From the NCBI GenBank assembly GCA_937961455.1, contig CALGNN010000124.1, positions 1 through 54,235 of the forward strand: DNA of 54,235 nucleotides, written 5' to 3'. This DNA is from an uncultured Saprospiraceae bacterium (lineage in GTDB: Bacteria; Bacteroidota; Bacteroidia; Chitinophagales; Saprospiraceae). Below, one piece after another: positions 35,807 through 47,200 of the stretch. The translations under genes were made by a program, and so were the position numbers. The notes beneath the pieces are model-generated. The model saw only the letters and a program-made list of their open reading frames with translations. It searched no databases and was not told the origin of the DNA. Within the stretch, counting starts at the first letter, position 1; each line of letters begins with the position of its first letter.

Positions 35807-36967
35807 TTATCTTATCCTTAAGCTTCCGTGTTTCATTCTAATCTCAATCTTTCCATTTCCACTAGCGGATTTGTTGTATCCTTCCAATCTAATTTCTTCA
35901 TCATATTCTTCTTCATTATTTAAAATAAGATTTGAAGGAATGTCAATTCGAGTTGATTCGCCTGTAAAGTCAAATCTATAGGAAGTTCCTGAATCCATAT
36001 TTAGATATACTTTTGTATTTTTTACATCTAGATCTAACTGATCAAAATTTTGATTCAGGCCCTTAAGTTCAAATTCTCCAGATTCAATTTCTACATCAGC
36101 TGAGTTTTCAAGATTGATGAGTCTTACATCTGTATATCTAGAGTTGATTCTAAAATCTTCAACTTGATCAATTTCAAAATCATCATACCTTCCAGTATTT
36201 CTAAATTCACCTACTGCATCGATTCTAAAATCATCATGACTTGATTCTGATCTCATTGTACCGATCGTCCCTAAATCAAAATTCGAATTGCGTGTGTCTA
36301 TACTAACGGTTTTAGCCTTTCTCAATTTAATTTCCGCATTTGAAGATTCAAGGTCCAATTCTCCAACTTCATCAAGTGTTGCTTGACCGTGTTGAATCTT
36401 TAAGTCCAATTCTTTAGAAATATTTTCACAGGTTAAATCTCCGTGTTTGATAAATATTTTCACGTCATTATCGATTTCCTCAACAATACAATCTCCAAAA
36501 CTATTCTCAATATCTAGCTGTGTAGTCCTAGGAATGGAGAGTCTATAGTCCACACTAAATTCCACAGATCTTCGATTATAGATTTGACTGAAATCAATGA
36601 TTTCTTCCACGTAGTCCCAAAAATCCCAATTCCTACGATCATCATTATCAAATTCTGTGACGATACTTAGGTAGTCATCTTCAAAATCAAAATCTATTTG
36701 GATTTCGTCAAAAATATCATCAGCCAATCGTTCTGAATCTGAATCCACTGTGACGATTACATCCACTACAATTCTATTTTCATCCCAGGTTTCAATTCTA
36801 ACTTCTCCGAATTTATTTTCAATGGAAACTCTTCCATTGGAAACAAAGTCATATTCTTCATGAATCTCTTTGGTATAATCCCGATTATCGTTTGCTAAAA
36901 GGTTGAATGAAGAAAGGCAAATGAGTATGCTCGCTAAAGTTGTTTTACAAATTAATTCCTTCATCAT
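35807..36967 (-). CDS. DUF4097-like surface/periplasmic protein
   Basis: 386 residues with a Sec signal peptide (MMKELICKTTLASILICLSSFNLLAN). The body is a long acidic beta-strand ladder: repeating segments such as NGRVSIENKFGEVRIETWDENRIVV, DIENSFGDCIVEEI and IKHGDLTCENI, with IxHGxLxxE and repeating short strands, and a run DDFRID/DDFEIDQVEDFRINSR. This is the DUF4097-type right-handed beta-helix fold. The final residues (RMKHGSLRIR) repeat the motif. It overlaps the membrane protein gene upstream by 23 bases and is the last gene of an ECF operon, so a role as the output or sensed component of the ECF circuit is inferred. Confidence 0.8.
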   Translation of the reverse strand: MMKELICKTTLASILICLSSFNLLANDNRDYTKEIHEEYDFVSNGRVSIENKFGEVRIETWDENRIVVDVIVTVDSDSERLADDIFDEIQIDFDFEDDYLSIVTEFDNDDRRNWDFWDYVEEIIDFSQIYNRRSVEFSVDYRLSIPRTTQLDIENSFGDCIVEEIDNDVKIFIKHGDLTCENISKELDLKIQHGQATLDEVGELDLESSNAEIKLRKAKTVSIDTRNSNFDLGTIGTMRSESSHDDFRIDAVGEFRNTGRYDDFEIDQVEDFRINSRYTDVRLINLENSADVEIESGEFELKGLNQNFDQLDLDVKNTKVYLNMDSGTSYRFDFTGESTRIDIPSNLILNNEEEYDEEIRLEGYNKSASGNGKIEIRMKHGSLRIR

Positions 36968-37460
36968 TTAATAAATTTTCTTCTTTGTTATTATTCAATT
37001 TTTCTAAGACCGTCTCCAAGACATTAATCTTAGTTTTATAATTTTCAATTAGTGCATTGACTAATTTTTCATTATTCCCATATTTACTATGTATCAATTC
37101 TTCTTTCAAGTCTTTAAACACAGCATCCAATTGATCTAAGTCATCTTCCAAATTTTCTACACCTCCAAAATTTGCTACCTGCGTCATTCGATCACCAATT
37201 TCTTTATTGTAATATTTTTCAATTTCTTGAAGCTCAAGAGCATAAGGTTGTGCATTACTTTGCTGACCTAATCTAAAGCCAACAAAAAGCAATAACATAA
37301 TGGATGCGGCTATTCCACTTAGCTTCACACTCTTCCACAGTCTTCTGCGTGAGGCAGGCAATTCTTTAGTAATATTTTGCCAAAGCTCCCCAGGTGGCTC
37401 TTTGTCATCAAAGCCTTGTTTGTGGTTTTCTATGAATTTTTCTAAATGATCCTTCTCCAT
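36945..37460 (-). CDS. Putative membrane anti-sigma factor
   Basis: 171 residues. The N-terminal 40 residues are charged and soluble (DHLEKFIENHKQGFDDKEPPGELWQNI), followed by one transmembrane helix (about residues 47-62, GIAASIMLLLFVGFRLG) and a periplasmic acidic coiled-coil part (NLEDDLDQLDAVFKDLKEELIH). No HCC or RsbW motif is visible, so the anti-sigma call rests on topology and on position: it begins 3 bases after the sigma gene and overlaps the next gene. Other single-pass roles are possible. Confidence 0.65.
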   Translation of the reverse strand: MEKDHLEKFIENHKQGFDDKEPPGELWQNITKELPASRRRLWKSVKLSGIAASIMLLLFVGFRLGQQSNAQPYALELQEIEKYYNKEIGDRMTQVANFGGVENLEDDLDQLDAVFKDLKEELIHSKYGNNEKLVNALIENYKTKINVLETVLEKLNNNKEENLLNDEGINL

Positions 37461-37463
37461 AAA

Positions 37464-38003
37464 TTATATTTTCTTATTTGAAAATTGATCTCTAATTTTT
37501 TGTTTTGCTCTTGAATATTGAGATTTTGAAGTAGATAAGCTTATCCCTAAAAACTCTGCAATCTCACTATGATCATATCCTTCAAAGGCATACATTGAAA
37601 AAATCACTCTATATCCTTCAGGCAAGTTTGCAACAGCCTTCTTTATTCCTTCTACACTATAATTCAGGGACTCCTCCGGTTGCTCTTCAGGAATTACATC
37701 CATTCTTTCGTCCAACCATTCCGTATTGATTTTTTTCTTTTTTATATGATTGATGCTATTGTTGATTACAATTCTTTTTATCCAAGCTCCAATGGTTGAT
37801 TCATTTCTAAATCGATCCAACTTGGTAAAAACATCTACAAAAGAATTTTGCAAAACATCTTGTGCATCACCTTCACTCTGTACCATTCTATAAGCAATGT
37901 TGTACATCGACTTAGAATACTTATCATATAACTGAAATTGAGCGCTACGATCGCCTTTCCTGCACCGACTTACTAACTCATCTTGATGGTAGACCTTCTT
38001 CAA
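37464..38003 (-). CDS. ECF-type RNA polymerase sigma factor
   Basis: Sigma-70 family factor of the ECF group, 179 residues. Region 2 starts at about residue 20 (AQFQLYDKYSKSMYNIAYRMVQSEGDAQDVLQNSFVDVFTKLDRFRNESTIGAWIKRI) and region 4 ends the protein (NLPEGYRVIFSMYAFEGYDHSEIAEFLGISLSTSKSQYSRAKQKI). Region 3 is missing, as in ECF factors. The start is TTG at 38003, because a TAA lies immediately upstream in frame. An ECF-type promoter is seen in front, and the next two genes are translated almost continuously, consistent with an autoregulated sigma/anti-sigma unit. Confidence 0.94.
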   Translation of the reverse strand: MKKVYHQDELVSRCRKGDRSAQFQLYDKYSKSMYNIAYRMVQSEGDAQDVLQNSFVDVFTKLDRFRNESTIGAWIKRIVINNSINHIKKKKINTEWLDERMDVIPEEQPEESLNYSVEGIKKAVANLPEGYRVIFSMYAFEGYDHSEIAEFLGISLSTSKSQYSRAKQKIRDQFSNKKI

Positions 38004-38024
38004 TTACGTTTTGTTGTTCAGTGT

Positions 38025-38053
38025 AATGACAGAAAGGAAATAGAAAGGTTGCA
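38025..38053 (-). promoter_or_regulatory. ECF-type promoter in front of the sigma gene
   Basis: The minus strand reads TGCAACC (38053-38047), a 16-base spacer and GTCATT (38030-38025), 22 bases before the sigma start codon. TGCAACC is the -35 signature of many autoregulated ECF promoters and GTCAT is close to the CGTC-type -10. The position ahead of the ECF gene supports self-activation. The -35 is only 8 bases from the end of the OmpA gene. Confidence 0.6.
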
Positions 38054-38060
38054 CCTCAGG

Positions 38061-40247
38061 CTAATTATTGTAATCTTGGGTGAATGGCTTATTTATAGAA
38101 TAGCGAACTTTGACGATCTGCTCGATTTGTAAAATGACGACCTCTGTCCTCCTATTGAAGCTATGTTCATCTTCTGAACAGTCGGTGCCATCAAAGCAAG
38201 TATTTCGAATTTGAGTTTCACCATATCCTTTTGTTCTGATACGATTGCCATCAATACCTCTTGCAACAAGGAAATTTTTAACTGCAATTGCTCTTCTCTC
38301 GGATAATTTTTTATTGTATGCTTGGGTCCCTCGAGAATCTGTATGAGAAGCTAATTCTATGATCATACTTGGATAGCTCAAGAGCAAATTATATAAATTT
38401 TCTAGCTCTGGAGAAGTCCCCATCCGAATCGCTGATTTATTAAAATCGTAATAAATATCTTGGAGTAAAATCACATTTCCTGCAGAAACGGTTCTTCCCG
38501 TAGTTACAGTTTCCCTTGATGTTTGCGTACGTGTAACTACTCGAGAATCTCTTTGTGTGGTAGTTTGTTTTTTAGGATCTTCAAATACAATTCTATCTTT
38601 ATCTTGAGGATCTTTGGAGGTCTTTGTATTAGTGGTTTGTTTTTGTGTTTGAACGATTCTATTGTCTTTTTCCAAAAAGAATATTTTTACCTGTTCGCTG
38701 GTAAATTGGCTCAAGTCTAAAGTTGTCTTCTCTTGAATGTAACCATCTTTTGATATTAGCACTTCGTATGCATATCCTTGATCTAAACAAGATTCAAAAG
38801 CCCCTTTCGTATTAGAACTACCATTTATTCTTTCTCCTGTGTTTTTATTTTCAACTAGAATATCAGCTTGAGAGATTTTAGAATTAGAACCAATACTTCT
38901 AATATCAATTTTTAAAGGAACGCAATCTTTTTTTGCAAATCGCACCATAAAATTTTGTCTATTAGGATCATTCGCTTTAATAAAGAAGTCCTGTGTAGCA
39001 AACCCTGGCTTGTCCACTATTATGAAATAGTCTGATTGAGGATCTAATTCAATGAATGCCTTACCATCTAAATTTGTCGTATAATCAGCTGCTCTATTTA
39101 ACAAATCATCTTTAAAGGTACTTTGTAGTTTTAGATTTCCTGAGCCATCAGGATCGGGAATCAAGGCTGTTTCATATATACGTTCTCCAGCGCTAAGCCC
39201 ATTGTCATCGATTTGATAAACATAAACATTTGCGGCTTCCATGCGTTCTTTGGATCCTTCATCCAAAGCGATTAATTGCATGATTTCTAGAGCATAAATA
39301 TCCTTTGATAAAAAGCCATCTGCAGCTTCAACAATATAAATGTCGTCTTTTCCTTTTCCGCCTTTTCTATCAGAAGAGAAAAATCCACTAGTTGCTTTGT
39401 CATTTAGGATGAGTCCAAGATCATCTGATTTTGAATTGATATTTCCCGGTGCTGGACTTGGATTTGTCCATTTTCCATCCTTATACATAGTGCCATAAAT
39501 ATCGAGACCACCTTTACCCTTTATTCCATTACTTGAATAAAATAAGATTCCAGATTTATGCATGTTAGGAAAAACTTCATTCTTACTTGTGTTGATTTCA
39601 GTGCCTAAATTTTCTGGAGTACTCCAGCTTGTTCCATTCCATTTGGACTTATACAAATCCATTCCTCCTTCTCCACCGGGCATATCAGATGCAAAATATA
39701 TGGTCTTACCGTCTTTTGACAAAGAAGGGTGGCAAACAGAATAGGAGTCATCGCAAAAAGGCAATTCTTTAACACCTTCCCAATCATCCGATCCTCTATT
39801 GGCCTCATATATTTTTAATCGGACTCTTCCTTTATCGTCCATTTTTTCTACGCCCTCTGAATCCGCGTTACTTCGAGTAAAATACATTTTGGAACCATTC
39901 GAATTAAAACTAGTTGGACCCTCGTGCCATTTATCATTTATTCTAGAAGAAAAGAAAACAGGGTTCATTGGTATCCCTTCTAAATTTATTTCTGCATATT
40001 TTAATTCAAAGAAACTTTGTCCGATGTTTTTATCTAACAACTTATCTTCTGGATCTTTCGAAACCACGTAAACGATACCGTTTTGATAATAAGAAGGGGA
40101 AAATTCTAAATGCTTTGAGTTTAAAAATTCAGCACTTTTAATTTCAGCATTCGCTTGATCATTAAACAAATTTTCTTGTCCTAAGGCAAAATTTGCAAAG
40201 CTGCAAATCAAAAGAAGAAGGATATATTTTACTGTGTTATGCTTCAT
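38061..40247 (-). CDS. OmpA family protein with PD40/WD40-like repeats
   Basis: Envelope protein of 728 residues. Signal peptide MKHNTVKYILLLLICSFANFALG; then PD40-type beta-propeller repeats (SKDGKTIYFASDMPGGEGGMDLYKS, SGILFYSSNGIKGKGGLDIYG, SGFFSSDRKGGKGKDDIYIV), a domain with CarboxypepD_reg-like features (ILVENKNTGERINGSSNTKGAFESCLDQGYAYEVLISKDGY), a Thr/Gln-rich linker, and a C-terminal OmpA peptidoglycan-binding domain (YYDFNKSAIRMGTSPELENLYNLL, IELASHTDSRGTQAYNKKLSERRA). In Bacteroidota such proteins occur with PorP/SprF and T9SS cargo. It follows the PorP/SprF gene by 12 bases and ends the cassette. Confidence 0.92.
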   Translation of the reverse strand: MKHNTVKYILLLLICSFANFALGQENLFNDQANAEIKSAEFLNSKHLEFSPSYYQNGIVYVVSKDPEDKLLDKNIGQSFFELKYAEINLEGIPMNPVFFSSRINDKWHEGPTSFNSNGSKMYFTRSNADSEGVEKMDDKGRVRLKIYEANRGSDDWEGVKELPFCDDSYSVCHPSLSKDGKTIYFASDMPGGEGGMDLYKSKWNGTSWSTPENLGTEINTSKNEVFPNMHKSGILFYSSNGIKGKGGLDIYGTMYKDGKWTNPSPAPGNINSKSDDLGLILNDKATSGFFSSDRKGGKGKDDIYIVEAADGFLSKDIYALEIMQLIALDEGSKERMEAANVYVYQIDDNGLSAGERIYETALIPDPDGSGNLKLQSTFKDDLLNRAADYTTNLDGKAFIELDPQSDYFIIVDKPGFATQDFFIKANDPNRQNFMVRFAKKDCVPLKIDIRSIGSNSKISQADILVENKNTGERINGSSNTKGAFESCLDQGYAYEVLISKDGYIQEKTTLDLSQFTSEQVKIFFLEKDNRIVQTQKQTTNTKTSKDPQDKDRIVFEDPKKQTTTQRDSRVVTRTQTSRETVTTGRTVSAGNVILLQDIYYDFNKSAIRMGTSPELENLYNLLLSYPSMIIELASHTDSRGTQAYNKKLSERRAIAVKNFLVARGIDGNRIRTKGYGETQIRNTCFDGTDCSEDEHSFNRRTEVVILQIEQIVKVRYSINKPFTQDYNN

Positions 40248-40259
40248 AAGATTACATGC

Positions 40260-41216
40260 TTAAAAATATCTCGGATTCACAAATTTACCTTGCTCTGTGC
40301 TTGTATTAAACAAGTATCTGGCAACAATCTCCAAACTACCATTTGAATAGTTTCTTAATTCTGACAAAGTAAAATCATAGGCAAACCCAAGCATCATTGA
40401 ATCTGTTATTTTGGCCGAAAATAGCACATCTATTGATTCACCTACACTAGGTAACGAACCACCCATCCTGAATGTACTTCCAAAAGTAAATTTATCGAAA
40501 AATCTCAATGAGGCATTAAGGTCAATATCCAATGGTGCATTCCTTTCATATTTCACTAAAACTTGAGGTACAAACGCAATGTCTTTGTTTACATTTAATA
40601 CGAACCCGGCCATCCCATAAAAATGCTGTGTCTCTCTATCTATAAATAAATCATTATCATCAAAATCAATATCTGCTGCAATCATTCTGGGTGCAGAGAG
40701 TCCGAAATAAAATTGATCTGTATGATAATATAATCCGGCACCGACGTTGAAAAAACTTTTCGTATCTACACCGCCTTGTACGCCATTGTCAATATCAATA
40801 TTTTGAATGGTAATAACTGTCGAATTGGTATAATCCACTTTGAGATTTCTAGCTGAACCTTGCACACCCAATTGTAAGGTACCATTGCCTAAGCTTATTT
40901 TATAGGCATATATTCCATCAAGTGTAAGACTTTCTGATATGCCTATTTCGTGTCTTACAATATTAAAACCTAATCCTACCTTTTGTGATTTTAGTGGAGC
41001 TTGAAATGAGAAGGCTTGTGTTTTGGGAGCACCTAGTAAACCTATCCATTGATTTCTATAAATTCCTGTTAAAGCAACACCTTTTTGATATCCTGCATAT
41101 GCGGGATTTAATGCCAGCTTGTTGTACATAAATTGGGTGTACAATTGCTGTTGTTGCCCCATTAAAGCAGGACTGAGAAAGAGGGAAAAAATAAAATAAG
41201 TAAATATTTTTTTCAT
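40260..41216 (-). CDS. PorP/SprF family type IX secretion membrane protein
   Basis: Outer-membrane beta-barrel protein of the PorP/SprF family, 318 residues. Signal peptide MKKIFTYFIFSLFLSPALMGQ is followed by the typical QQQLYTQFMYNKLALNPAYAGYQKGVALTGIYRNQWIGLLGAPKTQAFSFQAPL segment and many beta strands, ending near YLFNTSTEQGKFVNPRYF. SprF is known to be needed for secretion of the SprB adhesin through T9SS in Flavobacterium; the same partner role for the adjacent giant protein is inferred. It begins 2 bases after the adhesin gene. Confidence 0.94.
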   Translation of the reverse strand: MKKIFTYFIFSLFLSPALMGQQQQLYTQFMYNKLALNPAYAGYQKGVALTGIYRNQWIGLLGAPKTQAFSFQAPLKSQKVGLGFNIVRHEIGISESLTLDGIYAYKISLGNGTLQLGVQGSARNLKVDYTNSTVITIQNIDIDNGVQGGVDTKSFFNVGAGLYYHTDQFYFGLSAPRMIAADIDFDDNDLFIDRETQHFYGMAGFVLNVNKDIAFVPQVLVKYERNAPLDIDLNASLRFFDKFTFGSTFRMGGSLPSVGESIDVLFSAKITDSMMLGFAYDFTLSELRNYSNGSLEIVARYLFNTSTEQGKFVNPRYF

Positions 41217-41218
41217 GA

Positions 41219-44200
41219 TTATCTTTCTAAAATTAAATAACCGGCTTTCATTTGTCCATCACCAAATTCTACTACATAATAATAGGTGGAGGCAGGAAGA
41301 TCTGCACCATTATAAGTTCCTTGCCAATCGTTCTGATAATTTTCTGATCGATATACCTCATCTCCCCATTGATTGAAAATGCTCACGATATTATTTGGAA
41401 AAATATCTGCTTCAAAACAAGGAATTAAGAAGTTATCATTTACACCATCGTTATTAGGCGTAAATAAACTAGGGACAACGCAATTATTCAAATCACCTAT
41501 TTGTAAACTTACGGTTGCAATTGAGCATATATCAGGACAAGCTTCACTGCAGATTCTATAAACAAACTCGTCCATTCCTATATATACTGGATCTGGAACA
41601 TATTCTATATTCTTATCTGGTCTTAAGAGCAAACTTCCTTGCATCGGGTCCTGAATAATTTCTATAGTAAACCCTGGCACAAGAACATCGTTATTGATCA
41701 CATTCAATATATCAGTTTGTCCAAAGTCCAAATCAAAACTATCATTTTGTGCTTGTGGTATATCTTCAATAGTGTAAGTCACAATATCTGAGGAGTAGTT
41801 CATACAAGCTCCATTACTTAAGGACCATTGGAATTCAAAAACAGCATCATTAGAAATAGAGACCGTCGTATTAGGGCTATTAGGATCTGCTATCAATACA
41901 TTTGGATTGCTTCCTAGATAGGTCCATTGACCTGTACCGGTAGTAGGTGTATTTCCACTTAAAATGATGTCGTCACCAAAGCATGAAATCTGATCAAATC
42001 CAGCTAATGCTACGTCTCCAGGAATGCTAAAGGCCATGAAGCTTAATGGATCTGAAATTTCAGACACACATCCATTAAAATCTGCTGATACTTCTATTAT
42101 ATTCTCCCCATCAAAGAAGCTCGTAAAATCATTAATGTCTATGCATAATTCTTGTGTTGGACCTCCTAACAATTCACCAGTCATGGCATTTGTAAAGGTA
42201 TAATTAGCTCCAGCAGTAGCTGTACTTCCATCAATACAAACTGTAAAACTGGTCAGATCATCTAAACATAGATCCAAGTTATTATCGGTTAAAATCGGTT
42301 TGGTAGGTTGAGGAATTACGTCTACGAAGAAGGGTTCTGAAAATGCATCACAACCACTTACATTTGCGGCGACACTATAGTTACCACTTTGCAAATCTGC
42401 CCCACTAACCGTGATCTCATTGGTGAATCCAAGAGCTCCAGTTGGTCCTGTCCAAAGGAAAATTGCTGCAGGATTATCCTGCGTGCTTAGTGTCAATGAA
42501 TCGTCAGAACAAATTTGACTTAAGCCCGTTATGACTGGAATTTCTGGTGATTCAAATACGACTAAATTTAAAAGTTCAGAGCTTTCAGATTCACAGCCAT
42601 TCACCAATACCGTTACTGAATAAAAACCACCTTCAAGAACCGTTATATCTTCTAATAAAAATTCATTGTCATTATTAACGGTAATATCTCCTATTGGCGT
42701 TGACCAAATAAAATCTGTTACCGCATTATCATATCCATCCACGGTCAGCATTACATCATCTCCAGAACAAATAATAAGGGGTGCATCTATAATCGGTTGT
42801 TGAGGCTGAGCATTAATTATTATGTCAGTGCTAAAAGATTCTGATGGACACTCGGTCAAAGAGACAATTAAACTGTAAGTCCCATTGATATCATCTGTTG
42901 GATTAAGAATTACAGGACTTATCTGATTTGAATTAAAATCGTTTGGTCCATTCCATGAATAGGTATAGTTGCCATTATCTGGTGGATCCAATGTGGCTGT
43001 CAAAGTAATCATATCTGCTGGAGTGAAACAATCATTTGCATCACTCTCAATATTCACAATAGTAGGAGGAGTAATCACCGCTACTTCCGTTGATTTAATG
43101 GTAGTACATCCTGCACTTGAAGTGACTGTAACTGTATAGGTTCCAGCTTGAGCAGAGGCAATTGGATTTTGCTCATCTGAGCTAAAATTACCAGGGCCTT
43201 CCCAATCGTAAGTTGCACCTCCAACCTCAGGAATGCTTAAGACAACATCTGCCCCAAGACATACAGGTCCAGAATTTGTCGCTTCTATGTCTAGACTCGA
43301 TTGAACCGTTACCGGAAATGAAACTGAAGCCGCAGATTGACATCCATCATCAGAAGCAATTACGGTCCATAATCCATCAGCGAATAATGTAACATCCGTT
43401 ATTACAAGACTATCATTGCCTGTAATGGTTGTTGCCGTCCCAAAGGGGTCAGTCCAAATAAATGCATCAGCATCAACTCCATTTGCAACTAATATAAGCA
43501 CACCTTCTTCACAAGTGATTGCGTTGCCGCTTATGACCGGAGCGTCAGGAGCTTGTTTTACATCTACCACTAATTCGGCCGGTTCGGAAGAACAACCGTT
43601 TTCAAAAACGGTAAGTGTATATATACCCTCATCTGCCTCTGTAACATTTGTAATGACATCTGGGATTTGTTGTGTCGAACTATAATTATTAGGACCTTCC
43701 CATAGATATGTGATTCCAGCACCAGCGACATCTGTGCTTAGTTGAATGATTCCATTTTCACAAACGGATAAAGTACTCATGGGTAAGGTAGCTTCAGGTC
43801 TTTGTATGACTGATATTTGAATGGTCTCTGAAGGATTGGTTGTACACTCAGTAGTTTCTACAATAACGTAGAAAGAAAACACACCATTTTGAAAAAGTGT
43901 ATCTGTATAGCTAGCAGTTGATGTAGTAGCTAAACTATCCCCTCCGGGAAATGCACCTTGGTACCAAGTGTATGAAATTCCACCGGCAATGGAAGTTTCC
44001 GTTAAGGTGAAAACATCTCCCATACAAATCAAAGGATCATCGCTTTCTATTACGGGTAAAATCCCGCCATCAATAATCACATCCAATGGTTCATTAATGA
44101 TGCAATTAAGTCCATTACTTACCATCAAGGTATAAGTTCCGCTGTTATCACTGGTAACATTTGGAATGATTGGATTTGAGACATTAGACAAAAAGTTATC

Positions 44201-47200
44201 TGGACCATTCCATTCTATATTGAGTGTTCCTGTCGTATCATTTATATTAGAAAATAAAAATAAGGTGTCAGGGGTACAAAGATCTATTTCAAAACTTGGT
44301 TGAATTGCTTCTATCTCTACCGAAACAATTGCCTCGCATGTAGTTTCATTATTAGCGAAATCAGAAGCTGTTAAAATTACGTTTATGTCTTGTCCTGCTT
44401 GATCACAGGTGAAGGTATTTGGTTCTGCAGTGAGGACGAAATTATCACAGGGATCAACTGTTCCTCCATCAATTTCAGAAGGATCAAGTGTATACATAAA
44501 TCCATTTGCGGCGGTGAGCGTTATGCTCGTATTCATACATACGGCTTGAGGAGCTTGATCATCTGTAATAGAAACTTCTATGATACAAGTGTCAGCATTG
44601 GTTCCTAAATCCTCAACCACATAATTTACAAATGTAAGTCCACCATTGAAATCAAATAAATTTGGATTGTTCTCATCAAGTGTTGTATTGTCTAAAATAG
44701 TAGCTCCAGTAAAAAATACATAAGGAGGGTTGTCTATACTTAAACCACAATCCTCAACAATATCCTCTGGATATGGAATTTCCAATTCAATGGTACACAC
44801 TCCTTGATTAATGCTTCCTGAAATACTTGATCCACAAGTAAATGTAGGTGCAACATTATCAGCTACCGTCAATACATAACTACAGGTACCTACATTCGAT
44901 GCACAATCTAAAACTGTAAATTCTATGACATGAGCTCCTAAACTTAATAAGGTATCAACTTGATTATTACTAGGCACATCTATACTAGCTCCTCCGTCAA
45001 TGGTATAACTATATTCAATAACTCCACCTCCTTGATAACAAGAATCTATGATGGCTGGAAAATCTAAACTTACGACTGCTTCACAATCAGAACCTGCCGT
45101 ATTAAAGGTTACATCATCTGGACAATTCAAGATGGGATCTTGATCATCATTTACAATAAAATTACTTTGGTAAATAGCTACATTTCCACAATCATCGTAA
45201 AACACGAAATCTCCTTCAACCACTATCACTTGATTAGTTGGAGCTGGGCAGGAAGGGCTTGGAGGTAGTACTGGAAAATCTCCTGGGAAAGTGCTTTCAT
45301 CATCTGGGTCATAGGAGCCAGGTCGAGCGACGAAAGAATTTACTGTACTACAATTATCTACGACATTGAGATTATTTATAGAATTCGCCCAAAGTAAAAA
45401 TCTTTGATTTAGTTCTAAGAAAGAAATACAATTAACTATTTGATCATCCAATGGCTCTTGAAGTATGGGCGGAGAGTTATCAATTAGATTGATCGTTTGC
45501 ACCAAAGAAGTCATATTGCCGCAAGCATCTACAGCCGTCCAAGTTCGTGTGACGGTAACATCACAAGAGCTGCCCGTTTGGCTATCAGAAAAACTGATAC
45601 TTGGATTCGGATCACAATCATCTACCAAGTCAGTCACATCACCCGTAAGAGATAAACTATCTAGCTCTAGGCATTCTACCGTAACATCTGCTGGCACCGT
45701 AAATGTAGGCGCGTTAGAATCAGATATTTCTATATTTTGAAATGCAGAAACGCTATTGCCACATTCATCTGTAGCAATCCATTCACGCATGATCATAGCA
45801 TTAAACATGGCACATGCAGTGGTATCATTGGAATTTGCAATGGAATCTATAAATGTAACTGTCACTTGACTGCAATCATCTGTTACAGCAATATCATCAG
45901 GATCTGGCAAATCACCACAGGAGACCGTAATATCTACAAATGGATTGGTAAAAATAGGATCTCCCTGATCGTTGATGCTAAAGTTAACTTCTTGAACTGC
46001 AGTGTTGGAACAAGCATCAGAAGCTATTAAATTAATTTGAAGCGTAGCACTACAATCAAAGCTTGCTAAGTCAGGGTATGGACCTTGTCCGGGAGCTCCT
46101 TCTTCTGTAGCTCCTTGTTCATTCGTCCATGTAAAACTGTAAGTTATGGTAGCACAATTATCTTCAGCATTTCCACCTGCAATATCATCTAACCAATCAA
46201 TAAGCGCATCAGTTGCACTTGAGCCACACTGAAAATCTAAGTCACTTGGAAGTGTAGTCCATACAGGGTCTTGGTCATCACTAGCAGAAAAAGTTGCGCT
46301 CATTGGAGCAGCTTCATTTCCGCAAGCATCTACTGGTATAAATTCTACCGTTACAGATCCTGCACTGGTACAGTCAGGCCCACTAGAATTCATAAATTCA
46401 TCTAAGACAGTTGGCCAATCGGGCGTTGTTATAAAACTAACATTGGCACAATCATCTGTTACAACAGCGTTACCTCCTGCATCATACCAATCCATAAGCT
46501 CATCTATTAATGTGCTTGCTACAGTACAATCCATAGCTACATCTTGAGAAGCTGTTGTTACTGTAGGGCCTGTTTCATCTTGAACTCCAAATGCAGCTTC
46601 TGTTTCAACACTATTTCCACATCCATCTTGAACAACAAAAGTTACTTCTACAAAACCTAATACATTATCATAAGTAGTACCGCCGATACTCACACCATTT
46701 TGACAACCTGTGCTTACAGAGTTGGCAAAAGCATTTTGTACTCCAGCCGAGTCTAAAGTGTTTCCATCAATAATATAATCCACAATAAAATCACTTGAAG
46801 CAACACAATCATCAGAAATTGACGCACCTCCAATGGTCAAAAGCCAACTCGCTAGAAGTGACTCTGGAGCTGTTCCACTACAAGGTGTAATTAAATCTAT
46901 CGCATCCGAATTTACGACTGGTGCTTCATTATCTGTTATGGTAAAAGTAGCACTTGTAGTACTGGAATTGCCGCAATCATCTACTGCGACAAATGTTACT
47001 AAACCTCCTGAGGCACAAACATTCGCCAAGGTAGGATTAGCTGGAATGGTCTCCCAATTGATAAATCCACATTGATCCGTTGCTTGAGCACCTCCATTTG
47101 ATTGTATCCAACTATCAAATTCTTGTTGTGCGTTACCTGAAGAGCAAACAGTAGAACCATCTTGTGCTTCTGCAGTAATAACTGGGTCTTCAAAATCTTC

